A DNA stretch of 64,000 nt from CAIQJJ01 sp964606085 (GCA_964606085.1 CAZSFD010000003.1:52548-116547); one strand, 5' to 3'; positions 44,500 through 53,290 are shown, counted from the stretch's first letter. Translations and numbers: made by a program. The notes: generated by a model from the letters alone, not told the origin.

Positions 44500-44504
44500 T
44501 TTTG

Positions 44505-44536
44505 CGCATCACGTTTCACGAATCAGCCGTGATGCG
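44505..44536. repeat. Hairpin between the dehydrogenase and epimerase genes
   Basis: CGCATCACG (44505-44513) pairs with CGTGATGCG (44528-44536) around a TTTCACGAATCAGC loop. Akin to the ATCACGT repeats in the GT4 gene. Confidence 0.65.
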
Positions 44537-44552
44537 TAACCAGGAGCGATTT

Positions 44553-45539
44553 ATGGCAAACTACCTCGTCACCGGCGTAGCCGGCTTTATTGCCGCCCGT
44601 GTGGCCGATACTTTGCTCGATGCCGGGCATACGGTGGTCGGGCTGGATAATCTGAACGACGCTTACGATGTGCGCATCAAGCACTGGCGGCTCAATCGTC
44701 TCCTCGACCGCGTTGGCTTCACTTTTCACCATTTGGATATCGGTAACCGCGACGCCATTCTCGATCAGCAATCAGCGCTCAACAATCAGCAATTCGCCGC
44801 TGTGATCAACCTGGCCGCCCGCGCCGGCGTGCGTCAATCGGTAGAGAACCCGTGGGTGTACTACGACACGAACGTCACCGGCACGCTGAATTTGCTGGAG
44901 CTATGCCGGCGCAACAGCATCCCCAAGTTCCTGATCGCCTCCACTTCCAGCATCTACGGCGAAAACGCCCCGCTGCCCACGCCCGAAACCTACGACAGCA
45001 GCCACCCGCTCCAGCCTTATGCCGCCAGCAAGAAGGCCGCCGAGGTGCTGGCGTACAGCTACCACTCGCTGTATTCCATTGATGTTTCGGTGGTGCGCTA
45101 CTTCACCGTCTATGGCCCGGCGGGACGGCCCGATTTAGCCATGTTCCGCTTCGTACAATGGATCAGCGAGGGCCGCCCGGTGCGCGTCAATGGTGATGGC
45201 CTGCAATCGCGCGGCTTCACCTACATAGATGACATCGCCCGCGGCACGATCCTGGCCCTCCAGCCCGTTGGCTACGAGATCATCAACCTCGGCGGCCACG
45301 AGACCATCACCATCAACGACCTGATTTCCCTGACCGAGGAGTTGGTTGGCAAAAAGGCGCAGGTGATGCGCGGCCCGGCCAACCCCGCCGATATGCGCGC
45401 CAACCACGCCGACGTGAGCAAGGCCGGCGCGCTGCTCGGTTGGGAGCCGCAATTTGGCCTGCGCGAAGGCATGAAGCGCCTGGTGGATTGGTACAACCAG
45501 GAACGCCAGTGGGCCAAAGACATTGCCACCAATACATAG
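44553..45539 (+). CDS. NAD-dependent sugar-nucleotide epimerase (UDP-uronate 4-epimerase-like)
   Basis: About 328 aa, an extended SDR enzyme. NAD-binding GVAGFIAARVADTLL follows the N-terminus. LDNLNDAYDVRIKHWRL resembles UDP-glucuronate 4-epimerases. The catalytic pair is YAASKKAAE (YxxxK) near residue 155, and VRYFTVYGPAGRPDLA is the substrate-binding strand. It likely epimerises the uronic-acid sugar made by the preceding dehydrogenase (inference). ATG 44553 has CAGGAG upstream. A short imperfect repeat (ATCAGCAATCAGCGCTCAAC) lies inside near residue 70. Confidence 0.88.
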   Translation: MANYLVTGVAGFIAARVADTLLDAGHTVVGLDNLNDAYDVRIKHWRLNRLLDRVGFTFHHLDIGNRDAILDQQSALNNQQFAAVINLAARAGVRQSVENPWVYYDTNVTGTLNLLELCRRNSIPKFLIASTSSIYGENAPLPTPETYDSSHPLQPYAASKKAAEVLAYSYHSLYSIDVSVVRYFTVYGPAGRPDLAMFRFVQWISEGRPVRVNGDGLQSRGFTYIDDIARGTILALQPVGYEIINLGGHETITINDLISLTEELVGKKAQVMRGPANPADMRANHADVSKAGALLGWEPQFGLREGMKRLVDWYNQERQWAKDIATNT

Positions 45540-46881
45540 CTTGTTAAACCGGATAAAAATCTGGCTGCAAGATGGCTTGCTGCGTGGCGTGTTGCGCAGC
45601 AGCAGCTACCTGTTCAGCGCCAACACCATCGCCATCGGCCTCAGCACCATGCAGGGCATTTTGGCGGCGCGGCTGTTGGGCCTGGAGCAGTTTGGCATCC
45701 TCACCGGGGCGATCATGCCGCTGGCCTCCAATATCAACCGCTTCGTCTCGTTTCGCATGAGCGAGGTGGTCGTGCGCTATTGCGGCAACCTGCTGGCCGA
45801 TGGCAAACGTGATCAGGCCGCCGCCGCCGTCAAAGCCGCCGCCCTCACCGAGACCGTTTCGACGCTGCTGGCCTATGGCCTGCTGGCGTTGCTTACACCC
45901 TGGGCCAGCGTGGCCTTCGCCAAAGACCCCGCCACCGCCCCGCTCTTTCTGCTCTACGGGCTGGTGCTGCTGGCAAACTTGATGTATGAAACCTCGCTGG
46001 GGCTGATGCAATCGGGCAAGCGCTTCGACCGCATTGCCCTGGTCAACCTGGGGCAGAGCGTGATCACGGCCTCGCTGATCGCCTGGGCTTATTTCACGCA
46101 TGGCGGGGTGATCGATGTCTTGCGGGCCTACCTGCTCGGCAAAAGTTTCGCGGGGGTGATGATGATGGCGCTCGGCTGGCGGCAGGCCGGGAAGGTGCTT
46201 GGCCCTGGCTGGTGGCGCACACCGTTTTCAGCCCTGCCCGCGCCCCTGTCGCTGCTGCGTTTCGCCGTCAGCACCAACTTGCAAGGCACGGTCAACCTGT
46301 TCGCCCGCGACAGCGAGACCATCCTCATCTCGTGGCTGCGTTCACCTGCCGAAGCGGGCTATTTCAAGATCGCCCTGAGCGTGATCAACCTGGTGGTGCT
46401 GCCGATTGACCCCTTCATCACGCCTACCTACGCCGAGATCACGCGCTCGATTGCCGAACGCCAACTCGCCGCCACCCGCCGCCTGCTCAAACGCATCAGC
46501 ATGTTGGCGGCCAGTTGGGTGGGCCTGGCGATTGTCGGCCTGGCGTTGACCGGCTGGTGGCTGATCCCCCTCGTCTACAAACCCGAATACGCCCCCGCGT
46601 ACCCGGCGCTGCTGATCTTGCTGGCGGGTTATGGCATGGCGGGCATCTTCCAGTGGAACCGCCCCTTGCTGCTGGCACTGGGCCACCCCGGCTACCCGCT
46701 GCGCGTTTCTGCGGCGGTCGGCGTGGTCAAAACCGCCCTCACCTTCGCCCTCGTCCCCTTGCTGGGCTACCTGGCCGAAGCCGCGCTGATGGCTGGCTAT
46801 CTGATCGTCAGCATCGGCATCATCGTGCGCCGCGGGTTGGCTTTGCTCAATCAACAATCAAAAACCAACAATCCGCAATGA
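45523..46881 (+). CDS. Wzx-like oligosaccharide flippase
   Basis: 452 aa with about 12-14 membrane segments. SSYLFSANTIAIGLSTMQGILAA at the start and YFKIALSVINLVVLPIDPF in the middle are typical of the polysaccharide transporter (PST/MATE-like) family that flips lipid-linked sugar chains. The start is unsure: TTG 45523 overlaps the epimerase by 17 bases and TTG 45541 would follow its stop directly; no ATG occurs early. Its stop overlaps the next start as ATGA. Confidence 0.85.
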   Translation: MPPIHSLLNRIKIWLQDGLLRGVLRSSSYLFSANTIAIGLSTMQGILAARLLGLEQFGILTGAIMPLASNINRFVSFRMSEVVVRYCGNLLADGKRDQAAAAVKAAALTETVSTLLAYGLLALLTPWASVAFAKDPATAPLFLLYGLVLLANLMYETSLGLMQSGKRFDRIALVNLGQSVITASLIAWAYFTHGGVIDVLRAYLLGKSFAGVMMMALGWRQAGKVLGPGWWRTPFSALPAPLSLLRFAVSTNLQGTVNLFARDSETILISWLRSPAEAGYFKIALSVINLVVLPIDPFITPTYAEITRSIAERQLAATRRLLKRISMLAASWVGLAIVGLALTGWWLIPLVYKPEYAPAYPALLILLAGYGMAGIFQWNRPLLLALGHPGYPLRVSAAVGVVKTALTFALVPLLGYLAEAALMAGYLIVSIGIIVRRGLALLNQQSKTNNPQ

Positions 46882-48029
46882 AAATCTCCTGCATCACCAC
46901 CGTCCGCATCCCCGCCACCACCGCCAACAGCGTGCAGGTGATGAAGGCGTGCGCGGCGCTGGGGGGGGAAGGGCATGATGCGCGGTTGTGGCTGCCGGAA
47001 AGCGATGATTCGAGTTTCGATATTCGGGATTCGGGATTCGGGATTCGAATCTCGAAACTCGAATCCTTCTACGGCATCCCCACTTCCTTCCCCATAGAAA
47101 CGCTCCCCGCTCACCCACGCCTGAAGCGCTACGACTTTTGCTGGAACGCGGTACAGGCGGCGCGGCGCTGGGGTGCGGATGCGGTGTACACCTGGGCGGT
47201 GCAGGCGGCTGTTTTCGCGGCCTTGCAGAAATTACCTGTTTTGCTCGAACTGCACGGCCCGCCCGAAGGCGCACTTGGCCCGCTGCTCTTTCGTTTGTTC
47301 CTGGCGCTGCCGGGCAAAAAGCGCCTCCTGCCCATCTCACACGCCCTGATCAACATGCTCGAAGGGCCGTATCACGTATCACGTATCACGTGTCACGTGT
47401 CACCCAACGGCGTCGAACTCGCCCGCTTCGCCAATCTGCCCGCTGCCGTTGCCGCCCGCCAGCAGCTCGGCCTGCCCGAAAAGCCCACCGTCGGCTACAC
47501 CGGTCACTTCTACGCCGGGCGCGGCATGGAACTGATGGCCGAACTGGCCCGCCGCTTGCCGGGCGTGCAATTCCTGTGGGTGGGCGGCAACCCCCAAGAC
47601 GTGACTGCCTGGCGTGAACGCCTGGCCGGGCAGAGCATTGCCAACGTGGTACTCACCGGCTTCATCGAAAATGCCCGTTTGCCGCTCTACCAGGCCGCCG
47701 CCGACATCTTGCTCATGCCCTACGAACGCGTCATCAGCGGGTCGGGCGGCGGCAACTCGGCGGCCTATTGCAGCCCGATGAAGATGTTCGAGTATATGGC
47801 CTGCGGGCGCGTGATCGTCGCCAGCGATTTGCCCGTGATCGGCGAAGTCCTCACCGATGATAATGCCGTGCGCTGCCCCGCTGAAGACACCGCCGCCTGG
47901 GTGCGGGCAATTACCGATTTATTCAACGCCCCCACCCGCCGGACCGCCCTGGCTCAACAAGCCCTGGCCGATGTACAGCGTTACACCTGGCAGGCGCGGG
48001 CGCAGCGGGCGATGGAAGGGTTCTTATGA
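46878..48029 (+). CDS. GT4-family glycosyltransferase with repeat-encoded inserts
   Basis: About 383 aa, GT-B fold. ISCITTVRIPATTANSVQ opens the N-terminal lobe. SPNGVELARF begins the hinge region. MPYERVISGSGGGNSAAY and SPMKMFEYMACGRVIVASDL form the sugar-nucleotide-binding E(x)E-type region. It would add a sugar to the growing surface glycan in the cytosol. Two repeat inserts are translated: near residues 44-63 from ATTCG palindromes and near 165-176 from ATCACGT tandem copies. Both neighbouring junctions are ATGA overlaps. Confidence 0.87.
   Translation: MKISCITTVRIPATTANSVQVMKACAALGGEGHDARLWLPESDDSSFDIRDSGFGIRISKLESFYGIPTSFPIETLPAHPRLKRYDFCWNAVQAARRWGADAVYTWAVQAAVFAALQKLPVLLELHGPPEGALGPLLFRLFLALPGKKRLLPISHALINMLEGPYHVSRITCHVSPNGVELARFANLPAAVAARQQLGLPEKPTVGYTGHFYAGRGMELMAELARRLPGVQFLWVGGNPQDVTAWRERLAGQSIANVVLTGFIENARLPLYQAAADILLMPYERVISGSGGGNSAAYCSPMKMFEYMACGRVIVASDLPVIGEVLTDDNAVRCPAEDTAAWVRAITDLFNAPTRRTALAQQALADVQRYTWQARAQRAMEGFL
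47008..47064. repeat. ATTCG palindrome inside the GT4 gene
   Basis: ATTCGAGTTTCGA (47008-47020) and TCGAAACTCGAAT (47052-47064) are exact complements around GGGATTCG copies. Read in frame as SSFDIRDSGFGIRISKLE. Confidence 0.85.
47370..47402. repeat. ATCACGT tandem repeat inside the GT4 gene
   Basis: About five copies of a 7-base unit (ATCACGT drifting to GTCACGT), translated as YHVSRITCHVS. Confidence 0.8.
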
Positions 48030-49534
48030 CGGTTGAAAGTCGCAGGTCACAGATCAAAAGTCAAAGGTCGCGAAACGCGACTTTCGACTTTCGACTTTTG
48101 ACTTTGGTTTTGTTGACTTCCCTGGTTATCCGTGTTTTCCTTTGGTTCGCCTACCAGCCCGTTTCGTACAGCGACACCAACAGCTACCACCGCACCGCCC
48201 TGGCGATCCAGGATGGCTGGAAAGTGGACGGCACGCGCACGCCGGGCTACCCGATCTTTCTTCTGCTCTTCCGGCCCGCAGCCGACGGCTGGCAGCAGCG
48301 GGCCTGGCTGGGACAGATGGCGCTGGGCGTCGTCACCACCGGGCTGATGTTCGCCCTCGGCTGGCTGACCACCGGCAAGAGCTGGGCCGCCACATTCATG
48401 GGCCTGGCGTACACGCTCAATGTGCAGCAAATCTTCTTCGAGTGCAACCTGATCACTGAGGCGCTGACCACCTTTTTGCTCTCGCTGACCCTGGTGGGCG
48501 TGGCCGTCTGGCTGCACCGCCCGCAGCACCGCTCGCTCTGGCTGGCCTGCGCCATCGGCCTGGCGGCAGCCCTCACCGCCATCGTGCGCCCGCTGTTTAT
48601 CTTCTTGCCGCTGTGGAGTGTGCTTTTTGTAACGTTGAAAGTAGAAAGTCAAAAGTCGAAGGTCAAAGGTCGGTTTTTCGACTTTCGACCCTTCGATGAA
48701 CTCAGGGCAGGCCCTTTCACTTTCGACCTTCGACCGATCATCCCGATGACCCTTCCCGCGTTATTTCTCCTCGGCGGCTGGGTCTGGTTCATCCACGAAA
48801 CCTACGGCAACTGGAGCCTGACGACGATGGGCGGCTACCACATGATCCAGCACACCGGCGAATACTTCGAGTACGTGCCTGACGAATACGCCGCCCTGCG
48901 CGACACCTACATCCGCTATCGCGACGCCCAAATCGCCGCACACGGCGCACCCACCAACGCCATCTGGCAAGCCATCCCCGAAATGACGCAGGCCTCCGGC
49001 ATCGGCTTCTACGACCTTTCCGACAAGCTGACCGAAATTTCGCTGCAGCTCATCCGTGAGCACCCCGATCTTTTCCTGAAAAATGCCATCGAAGGCTGGT
49101 GGATGTTCTGGCGCGCCCCGGTCTACTGGTCAGCCGAGGCGCTGCGCTGGCCGGGGCTGGCCGCGCCGCTGCGGGGGTTGATCCTGGTCGAGCGTGTGAT
49201 CCTGTTCGCCGCCAATATGGCGTTCATCGCGTTTTCGCTCATGATGGTGGTGTTATGGGTCAAACGTCGAAGGTCAAAGGTCGAAGGTCAAGAAATTCTC
49301 ATCTGGCGACATTGGACGTTTGACTTGCGACCTTCGACCTTCTCCGTTTTCCTCGCCTCCGCCCTGTGGGTCTGCTCCATCTTTCAAACCCTGCTCGATC
49401 ATGGCGACAACCCGCGTTTCCTCGTGCCGCTGCAAATGGGCGTGGTGTTGTGGCTGGTGATGAGCATGTCGAAAGTCGCAAGTTGCAAGTTGCAAGTCGA
49501 AAGTCAAAGGTCAAAAGTCGCCAATGACCTTTGA
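48026..49534 (+). CDS. GT39/ArnT-like membrane glycosyltransferase with four repeat inserts
   Basis: 502 aa, about nine to ten membrane segments. The first luminal loop reads YQPVSYSDTNSYHRTALAI, with an Asp at the position where PMT/ArnT-type (GT-C) enzymes keep their catalytic acid. This suggests use of a lipid-linked sugar donor on the outer face of the membrane. Four hydrophilic stretches come from GTCGAAAGGTCA-type repeats: residues about 3-26, 205-235, 413-440 and 482-502. The gene still reads through without a stop. ATGA overlap with the GT4 gene. Confidence 0.7.
   Translation: MTVESRRSQIKSQRSRNATFDFRLLTLVLLTSLVIRVFLWFAYQPVSYSDTNSYHRTALAIQDGWKVDGTRTPGYPIFLLLFRPAADGWQQRAWLGQMALGVVTTGLMFALGWLTTGKSWAATFMGLAYTLNVQQIFFECNLITEALTTFLLSLTLVGVAVWLHRPQHRSLWLACAIGLAAALTAIVRPLFIFLPLWSVLFVTLKVESQKSKVKGRFFDFRPFDELRAGPFTFDLRPIIPMTLPALFLLGGWVWFIHETYGNWSLTTMGGYHMIQHTGEYFEYVPDEYAALRDTYIRYRDAQIAAHGAPTNAIWQAIPEMTQASGIGFYDLSDKLTEISLQLIREHPDLFLKNAIEGWWMFWRAPVYWSAEALRWPGLAAPLRGLILVERVILFAANMAFIAFSLMMVVLWVKRRRSKVEGQEILIWRHWTFDLRPSTFSVFLASALWVCSIFQTLLDHGDNPRFLVPLQMGVVLWLVMSMSKVASCKLQVESQRSKVANDL
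48031..48106. repeat. GTCAAAGGTCG/CGACTTTGAC repeat, copy a
   Basis: Forward units (AGATCAAAAGTCAAAGGTCG) followed by inverted units (CGACTTTCGACTTTCGAC) make a hairpin at the start of the gene, read in frame. Confidence 0.8.
48634..48735. repeat. GTCAAAGGTCG repeat, copy b, with embedded second family
   Basis: GAAAGTCAAAAGTCGAAGGT units are followed by inverted CGACTTTCGACC units. Between them CTTCGATGAACTCAGGGCAG, a degenerate half of the priA-type repeat, is inserted. All in frame. Confidence 0.8.
49260..49344. repeat. GTCAAAGGTCG repeat, copy c
   Basis: CGTCGAAGGTCAAAGGTCGA units and later inverted TTGCGACCTTCGACCTTCTC units flank 35 bases of other sequence, in frame within the GT39-like gene. 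Confidence 0.75.
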
Positions 49535-49548
49535 CCTTTGACTTTCGC
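49468..49548. repeat. GTCAAAGGTCG repeat, copy d, at the gene end
   Basis: GTCGAAAGTCGCAAGTTGCA units and inverted CCTTTGACCTTTGACTTTCG units. The gene's stop codon lies inside the inverted half, so the repeat supplies the last 20 residues and the stop. Confidence 0.8.
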
Positions 49549-49560
49549 CCCTTCCACCCC

Positions 49561-51117
49561 ATGAAACTTACCCGCTTGCTCCTCCCCCTCCTTGCCGCGG
49601 CGGCCCTCGCCCTGGTTTTGGCCTGGCTCGATCAAAGCCCCGATAGCGGGCGTGATTGGCTGGCTTATTTCCTGGTGGCGCTGATCAGCGGAGCGGCGGT
49701 ATTCGGCGTGCGGCAGGTAACGCTGGGCGCACACTGGCGGGCAGCGCTGGCGGCTGGCCTGTTGCGCCTGGCCGTGGGGGTGGCCTTGATGGTGCTGCTG
49801 CCCGTTGTTGGCTATGTCACCAGTGAAGAGCATCAGAACGGCTATTTTTATTGGGACGCGTTGCAACGCGACTCGCAATCGTGGATGGTGGCCAGTTCGC
49901 CGTATCCCCTGGTGGCTGAAACATTTTCAGGCAAGTATTGGAGCGATCAATACGGCGGGATGCTCTTGTGGAGCGCCTTCGTCTATCGCACTTTCAGCGC
50001 CGATTTTCATCGTCCATACCTGCTCCTGGTCTTGAACGCTGCGGCGGCGATCTGTGGCGTACTGTTGGGCGGCTATGCCGTGCGGCGCTGGTTCGGCCCC
50101 TCCGTGGCCGGCAAAGCAGTGTGGATTGCCGCGCTTTACCCCGAAGCCGTGCTGCTCAGCGCAACCCACATGCGCGAAGCCTACCTGATCCCCCTGGTGG
50201 CGTTGAGCCTCTTTGCCCTGGCGCGCATTCAGGAACAGCGCCGTGATAGCTGGGCCTGGATCGCATTGGCCGGTTTGAGCATGAATTTTCTTTCGCCATT
50301 GGCGATGGTTGCCACTTTTACGGCGCTGCTCTTGTTCTGGCTGCTCGAACCTGATGGGCGAAGAAATTGGCAACAATTGGCGCTGCTCGCCCTGGTGCTG
50401 TTGGCGGGCCTGGTCGCTGTGCTGGTGGCCTTTTCGAGCCTGCCCTCTTTGCAGGGCAGCAGCCCATGGGGGATGATCGTGGCCTGGGTGCAAAACAATA
50501 TCACTTTCCAGAGCCACCTGTTGGAACGGGGGTCTGGCATCGTTCAGGAGTTGCAGCGTTGGGTGGGGCCGCAGTGGGCCTGGCTGGTGACGCTGGTGTA
50601 CGGCGTGGCGCAACCCGTGCTGCCAGCCGTGGTGGGCGACCTCGACGCCGCCTGGATCATGCGCATCGTTGGCTTCTTCCGGGCCGCCGGCTGGTATGCC
50701 CTGGCCTTCTTCCTGATCTATGTTGGCGTGATGCTGGCGCAAATGCCGCCAACGCCGCGCCGCCGACAACTGATCGCCCTGGCGCTGCTGCTGTGGGCGT
50801 GGATCGCTTTCACCGCCCTGATCGGCGGCGGCGATCAGTGGGATAACCCGCGCTACCGCGTCTTCCTGCTGCCGTGGATGGCCTTGCTGGCCGCCTGGGC
50901 CTGGCAGCAGGCACTGGTTCAGCGTGACCGCTGGTTGTGGCGCTGGCTGAGCCTGGAAGCGTTTTTTGTGGCCTCCTTCACGGTCTGGTATCTCGACCGT
51001 TATTACATCAAAACCATCCGCCTGGGCATCCGCGAGATGATCATCCTCAATTTGCTGGCCGCGGGGATCATTATCGGCAGCGGGTTGTTCAGGCGTAAGA
51101 AAGCGAACGTTCGATAA
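49561..51117 (+). CDS. Multi-pass membrane protein, GT-C-like (surface glycan cluster)
   Basis: About 518 aa, roughly eleven membrane segments. The first large loop contains YFYWDALQRDSQSWMVASSP and the C-terminal region ends YLDRYYIKTIRLGIREM. The architecture resembles GT-C glycosyltransferases or polymerases of surface glycan clusters, but I see no decisive catalytic motif. ATG 49561 is chosen because the longer reading starts inside the upstream repeat. It follows the GT39-like gene and precedes gmd. Confidence 0.65.
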   Translation: MKLTRLLLPLLAAAALALVLAWLDQSPDSGRDWLAYFLVALISGAAVFGVRQVTLGAHWRAALAAGLLRLAVGVALMVLLPVVGYVTSEEHQNGYFYWDALQRDSQSWMVASSPYPLVAETFSGKYWSDQYGGMLLWSAFVYRTFSADFHRPYLLLVLNAAAAICGVLLGGYAVRRWFGPSVAGKAVWIAALYPEAVLLSATHMREAYLIPLVALSLFALARIQEQRRDSWAWIALAGLSMNFLSPLAMVATFTALLLFWLLEPDGRRNWQQLALLALVLLAGLVAVLVAFSSLPSLQGSSPWGMIVAWVQNNITFQSHLLERGSGIVQELQRWVGPQWAWLVTLVYGVAQPVLPAVVGDLDAAWIMRIVGFFRAAGWYALAFFLIYVGVMLAQMPPTPRRRQLIALALLLWAWIAFTALIGGGDQWDNPRYRVFLLPWMALLAAWAWQQALVQRDRWLWRWLSLEAFFVASFTVWYLDRYYIKTIRLGIREMIILNLLAAGIIIGSGLFRRKKANVR

Positions 51118-51158
51118 TTCGATATTGGTTATTCGAAAATCGAATAACCAATATCGAA
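51118..51158. repeat. Perfect ATTCG-family palindrome before gmd
   Basis: TTCGATATTGGTTATTCGA (51118-51136) and its exact complement (51140-51158) are separated by AAA, a 19-bp hairpin without a U-tract. A further ATTACCGAATAAC unit follows. Confidence 0.9.
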
Positions 51159-51198
51159 TTACCGAATAACCCGTCTCCCTTCCAACGATAAGGTAAAC

Positions 51199-52185
51199 AT
51201 GCAAGATTTCCCCCCCGCTCGCACCGCCCTCATCACCGGCGTTCTTGGACAAGATGGTTCTTACCTGGCCGAATGGTTACTCGCCAAAGGCTACCGCGTG
51301 GTCGGCATGGATAATTGGGCCAGCGCCTCGTGGTTTGCGCGCATCGAGCATATCCTCGACCGCATGGATTTGGTGCGTGGCAGCATGAATGAGCAGGGCT
51401 TCCTGCTCGATCTGGTGGAAAAATACCAGCCCGACGAAGTCTACAACCTGGCGGCGCAGTCGTTCGTGCCGGCCTCGTGGAGCCAGGTGGTACAGACCGG
51501 CGAGACCACCGCCCTGGGCGTGGCGCGTCTGCTCGAAGCCATTCGCCTGGGGCAGCCGAAGGCGCGCTTCTTCCAGGCATCGTCAGCCGAGATGTTTGGC
51601 CGGGCGGTTGAATCGCCGCAGAAAGAGACAACGCCCTTTTACCCGCGCACGCCTTACGGGGTGGCGAAATCGTACGGGCATTGGATCACCGTCAATTACC
51701 GCGAAGCGCACGGACTGTACGCCACGTCGGGCATCCTCTACAACCACGAAAGCCCACGGCGCGGCGCCAACTTCGTCACCCGCAAGATCACCAACGGCGC
51801 GGCGCGCATCAAACTGGGCCTGGCCAGGGAACTGCGCCTGGGCGACCTTGACGCCCGGCGCGACTGGGGCTTCGCCGGCGATTACGTGGAGGCCTTCTGG
51901 CGCATGTTGCAGCACGACACGCCCGAAGATTTCGTCATCGGCACCGGCCAAACCCATGCAGTGCGCGAACTGTGCGATCTGGCCTTTGGTGCGCTCAATC
52001 TCAATTATCAGGATTACGTGGTGGTAGACCCGTGCTTCGTGCGCCCGCCCGAACCGGTGCAATTGGTGGCCGACCCGTCAAAAATCAGGCGCTTGCTGGG
52101 TTGGCAGCCCACTGTCAGCTTCGAGCAGTTGGTGGGGATGATGGTGGAAGCGGATATGCGTCAGTTGGCCAGCGAAATTGGTTGA
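51199..52185 (+). CDS. gmd: GDP-mannose 4,6-dehydratase
   Basis: 328 aa, an SDR enzyme converting GDP-mannose to GDP-4-keto-6-deoxymannose, precursor of fucose, rhamnose and related sugars. ALITGVLGQDGSYLAEWL is the NAD-binding turn. ASSAEMFG near residue 128, YGVAKSYGHW (YxxxK) near 153 and NHESPRRGANFVTRKI near 180 are Gmd signatures. It lacks adjacent fucose-synthase (fcl/wcaG) genes, so the final sugar is unknown. AACGATAAGGT precedes the ATG. Confidence 0.92.
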   Translation: MQDFPPARTALITGVLGQDGSYLAEWLLAKGYRVVGMDNWASASWFARIEHILDRMDLVRGSMNEQGFLLDLVEKYQPDEVYNLAAQSFVPASWSQVVQTGETTALGVARLLEAIRLGQPKARFFQASSAEMFGRAVESPQKETTPFYPRTPYGVAKSYGHWITVNYREAHGLYATSGILYNHESPRRGANFVTRKITNGAARIKLGLARELRLGDLDARRDWGFAGDYVEAFWRMLQHDTPEDFVIGTGQTHAVRELCDLAFGALNLNYQDYVVVDPCFVRPPEPVQLVADPSKIRRLLGWQPTVSFEQLVGMMVEADMRQLASEIG

Positions 52186-52190
52186 ATTTT

Positions 52191-52205
52191 AGACTTCGGA
52201 AGTCT
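52191..52205. repeat. AGACTTCGGAAGTCT palindrome
   Basis: A 15-base perfect palindrome between gmd and the GT2 gene; a short hairpin of unknown role. Confidence 0.6.
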
Positions 52206-52216
52206 GCGAGAAGAAA

Positions 52217-53179
52217 ATGTTGCTTTCGGTGGTCATTCCGGTTTACAACGAAGTGGAAAATTTGCCTTTGCTGCATCGGGCGCTGCACCAGGCGCTCGAT
52301 GCTTTGCCGCATCCGTGGGAAGCGGTGCTGGTGGACGACGGCAGCCAAGATGGCTCGGTGGCTGTGCTGGAGAAATTGGCCGCCGAAGATGCAGCGCATA
52401 TCCGCGTGGTCGAGTTTCGGCGCAACTTTGGGCAGACGGCGGCCATTGCGGCCGGCATTGACCACACCGCCGGCGATGTGATCGTGCTGATGGACGCCGA
52501 TTTGCAGAACGACCCGCAAGACATCCCCATGATGCTGGCCAAGCTCGACGAAGGCTACGACGTGGTCAGCGGGTGGCGTTTCGAGCGCCAAGATACGCTC
52601 AGCCGCCGCCTGCCGTCGCGCATTGCCAACGGCCTGATTGCCAAAGTGACCGGGGTTGACCTGCACGATTACGGCTGCACGCTCAAAGCCTACCGCCGCG
52701 AGGTGATCACGGGCTTCCGGCTGTACGGCGAAATGCACCGCTTCATCCCGGTGTATGCGCGCATGGTGGGGGCTAACATCGTCGAAGTGAAGGTCAGCCA
52801 TCACCCGCGGCGCTTCGGCAAGGCCAAATATGGCCTGGGGCGCACGCTGAAAGTGATCCTCGATCTGCTGACGGTGAAATTTCTGCTCAGTTACGCCGCC
52901 AAACCGATTTATCTCTTTGGCGGGGCGGGCTTTGGCCTGATGGGCTTTGGCTTGCTGGCACTGCTGTATGCCCTGGCCGATAAATGGTTCATCACCGGCC
53001 TGCACCTCAACCGCAACCCCCTCCTGACCCTGAGCGTGATGCTTTTCAGCCTGGGCTTCCAATCCATCCTCATGGGTCTGCTGGCCGAAATGATGGCGCG
53101 CACTTACCACGAGTCGCAGGATAAGCGCACCTATACCGTCAAAAGAACGCTCAATCTTGCTGACCGGCTGGGAGGGTGA
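52217..53179 (+). CDS. GT2 polyprenyl-phosphate glycosyltransferase
   Basis: 320 aa. LSVVIPVYNEVENLPLLHRA opens the GT-A fold. VLVDDGSQDGS, then LMDADLQNDPQDI give the metal-binding acidic motifs. LHDYGCTLKAYRR and HHPRRFGKAKYGLGR are typical of DPM1/GtrB/ArnC-type enzymes, which load a sugar on undecaprenyl phosphate. Two C-terminal membrane helices (about 230-255, 270-295). It would supply the lipid-linked donors used by the GT-C-type neighbours (inference). Confidence 0.92.
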   Translation: MLLSVVIPVYNEVENLPLLHRALHQALDALPHPWEAVLVDDGSQDGSVAVLEKLAAEDAAHIRVVEFRRNFGQTAAIAAGIDHTAGDVIVLMDADLQNDPQDIPMMLAKLDEGYDVVSGWRFERQDTLSRRLPSRIANGLIAKVTGVDLHDYGCTLKAYRREVITGFRLYGEMHRFIPVYARMVGANIVEVKVSHHPRRFGKAKYGLGRTLKVILDLLTVKFLLSYAAKPIYLFGGAGFGLMGFGLLALLYALADKWFITGLHLNRNPLLTLSVMLFSLGFQSILMGLLAEMMARTYHESQDKRTYTVKRTLNLADRLGG

Positions 53180-53290
53180 GAGGGTGAGAGGGTGAATACT
53201 TCCCCCCTGCTCCCTCGCTCCCCTCCCTCCCCGTCTCCCACTCACCCACCCTCCCCCAGCTCCCCATGCCCCCTCGCTCCTCCGCTCCCT
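53166..53290. repeat. G-rich/C-rich simple repeat around the UPF0104 gene start
   Basis: GGTGAGAGGGTGAGAGGGTG units are followed by CTCCCTCGCTCCCCTCCCTC units. The same GGTGAGAG family occurs in cydDC. The array covers the end of the GT2 gene, the whole spacer and the first codons of the next gene. Confidence 0.75.

Noticed and set aside
48690..48712. An independent insertion sequence end inside the GT39-like gene
   Set aside because: It is only a degenerate half of the TTTCGACAGGCTCA repeat; no transposase or target duplication is visible.
49468..49560. Start of the membrane protein at TTG 49531
   Set aside because: The extra residues come from the repeat and overlap the previous stop; ATG 49561 gives a normal hydrophobic N-terminus.
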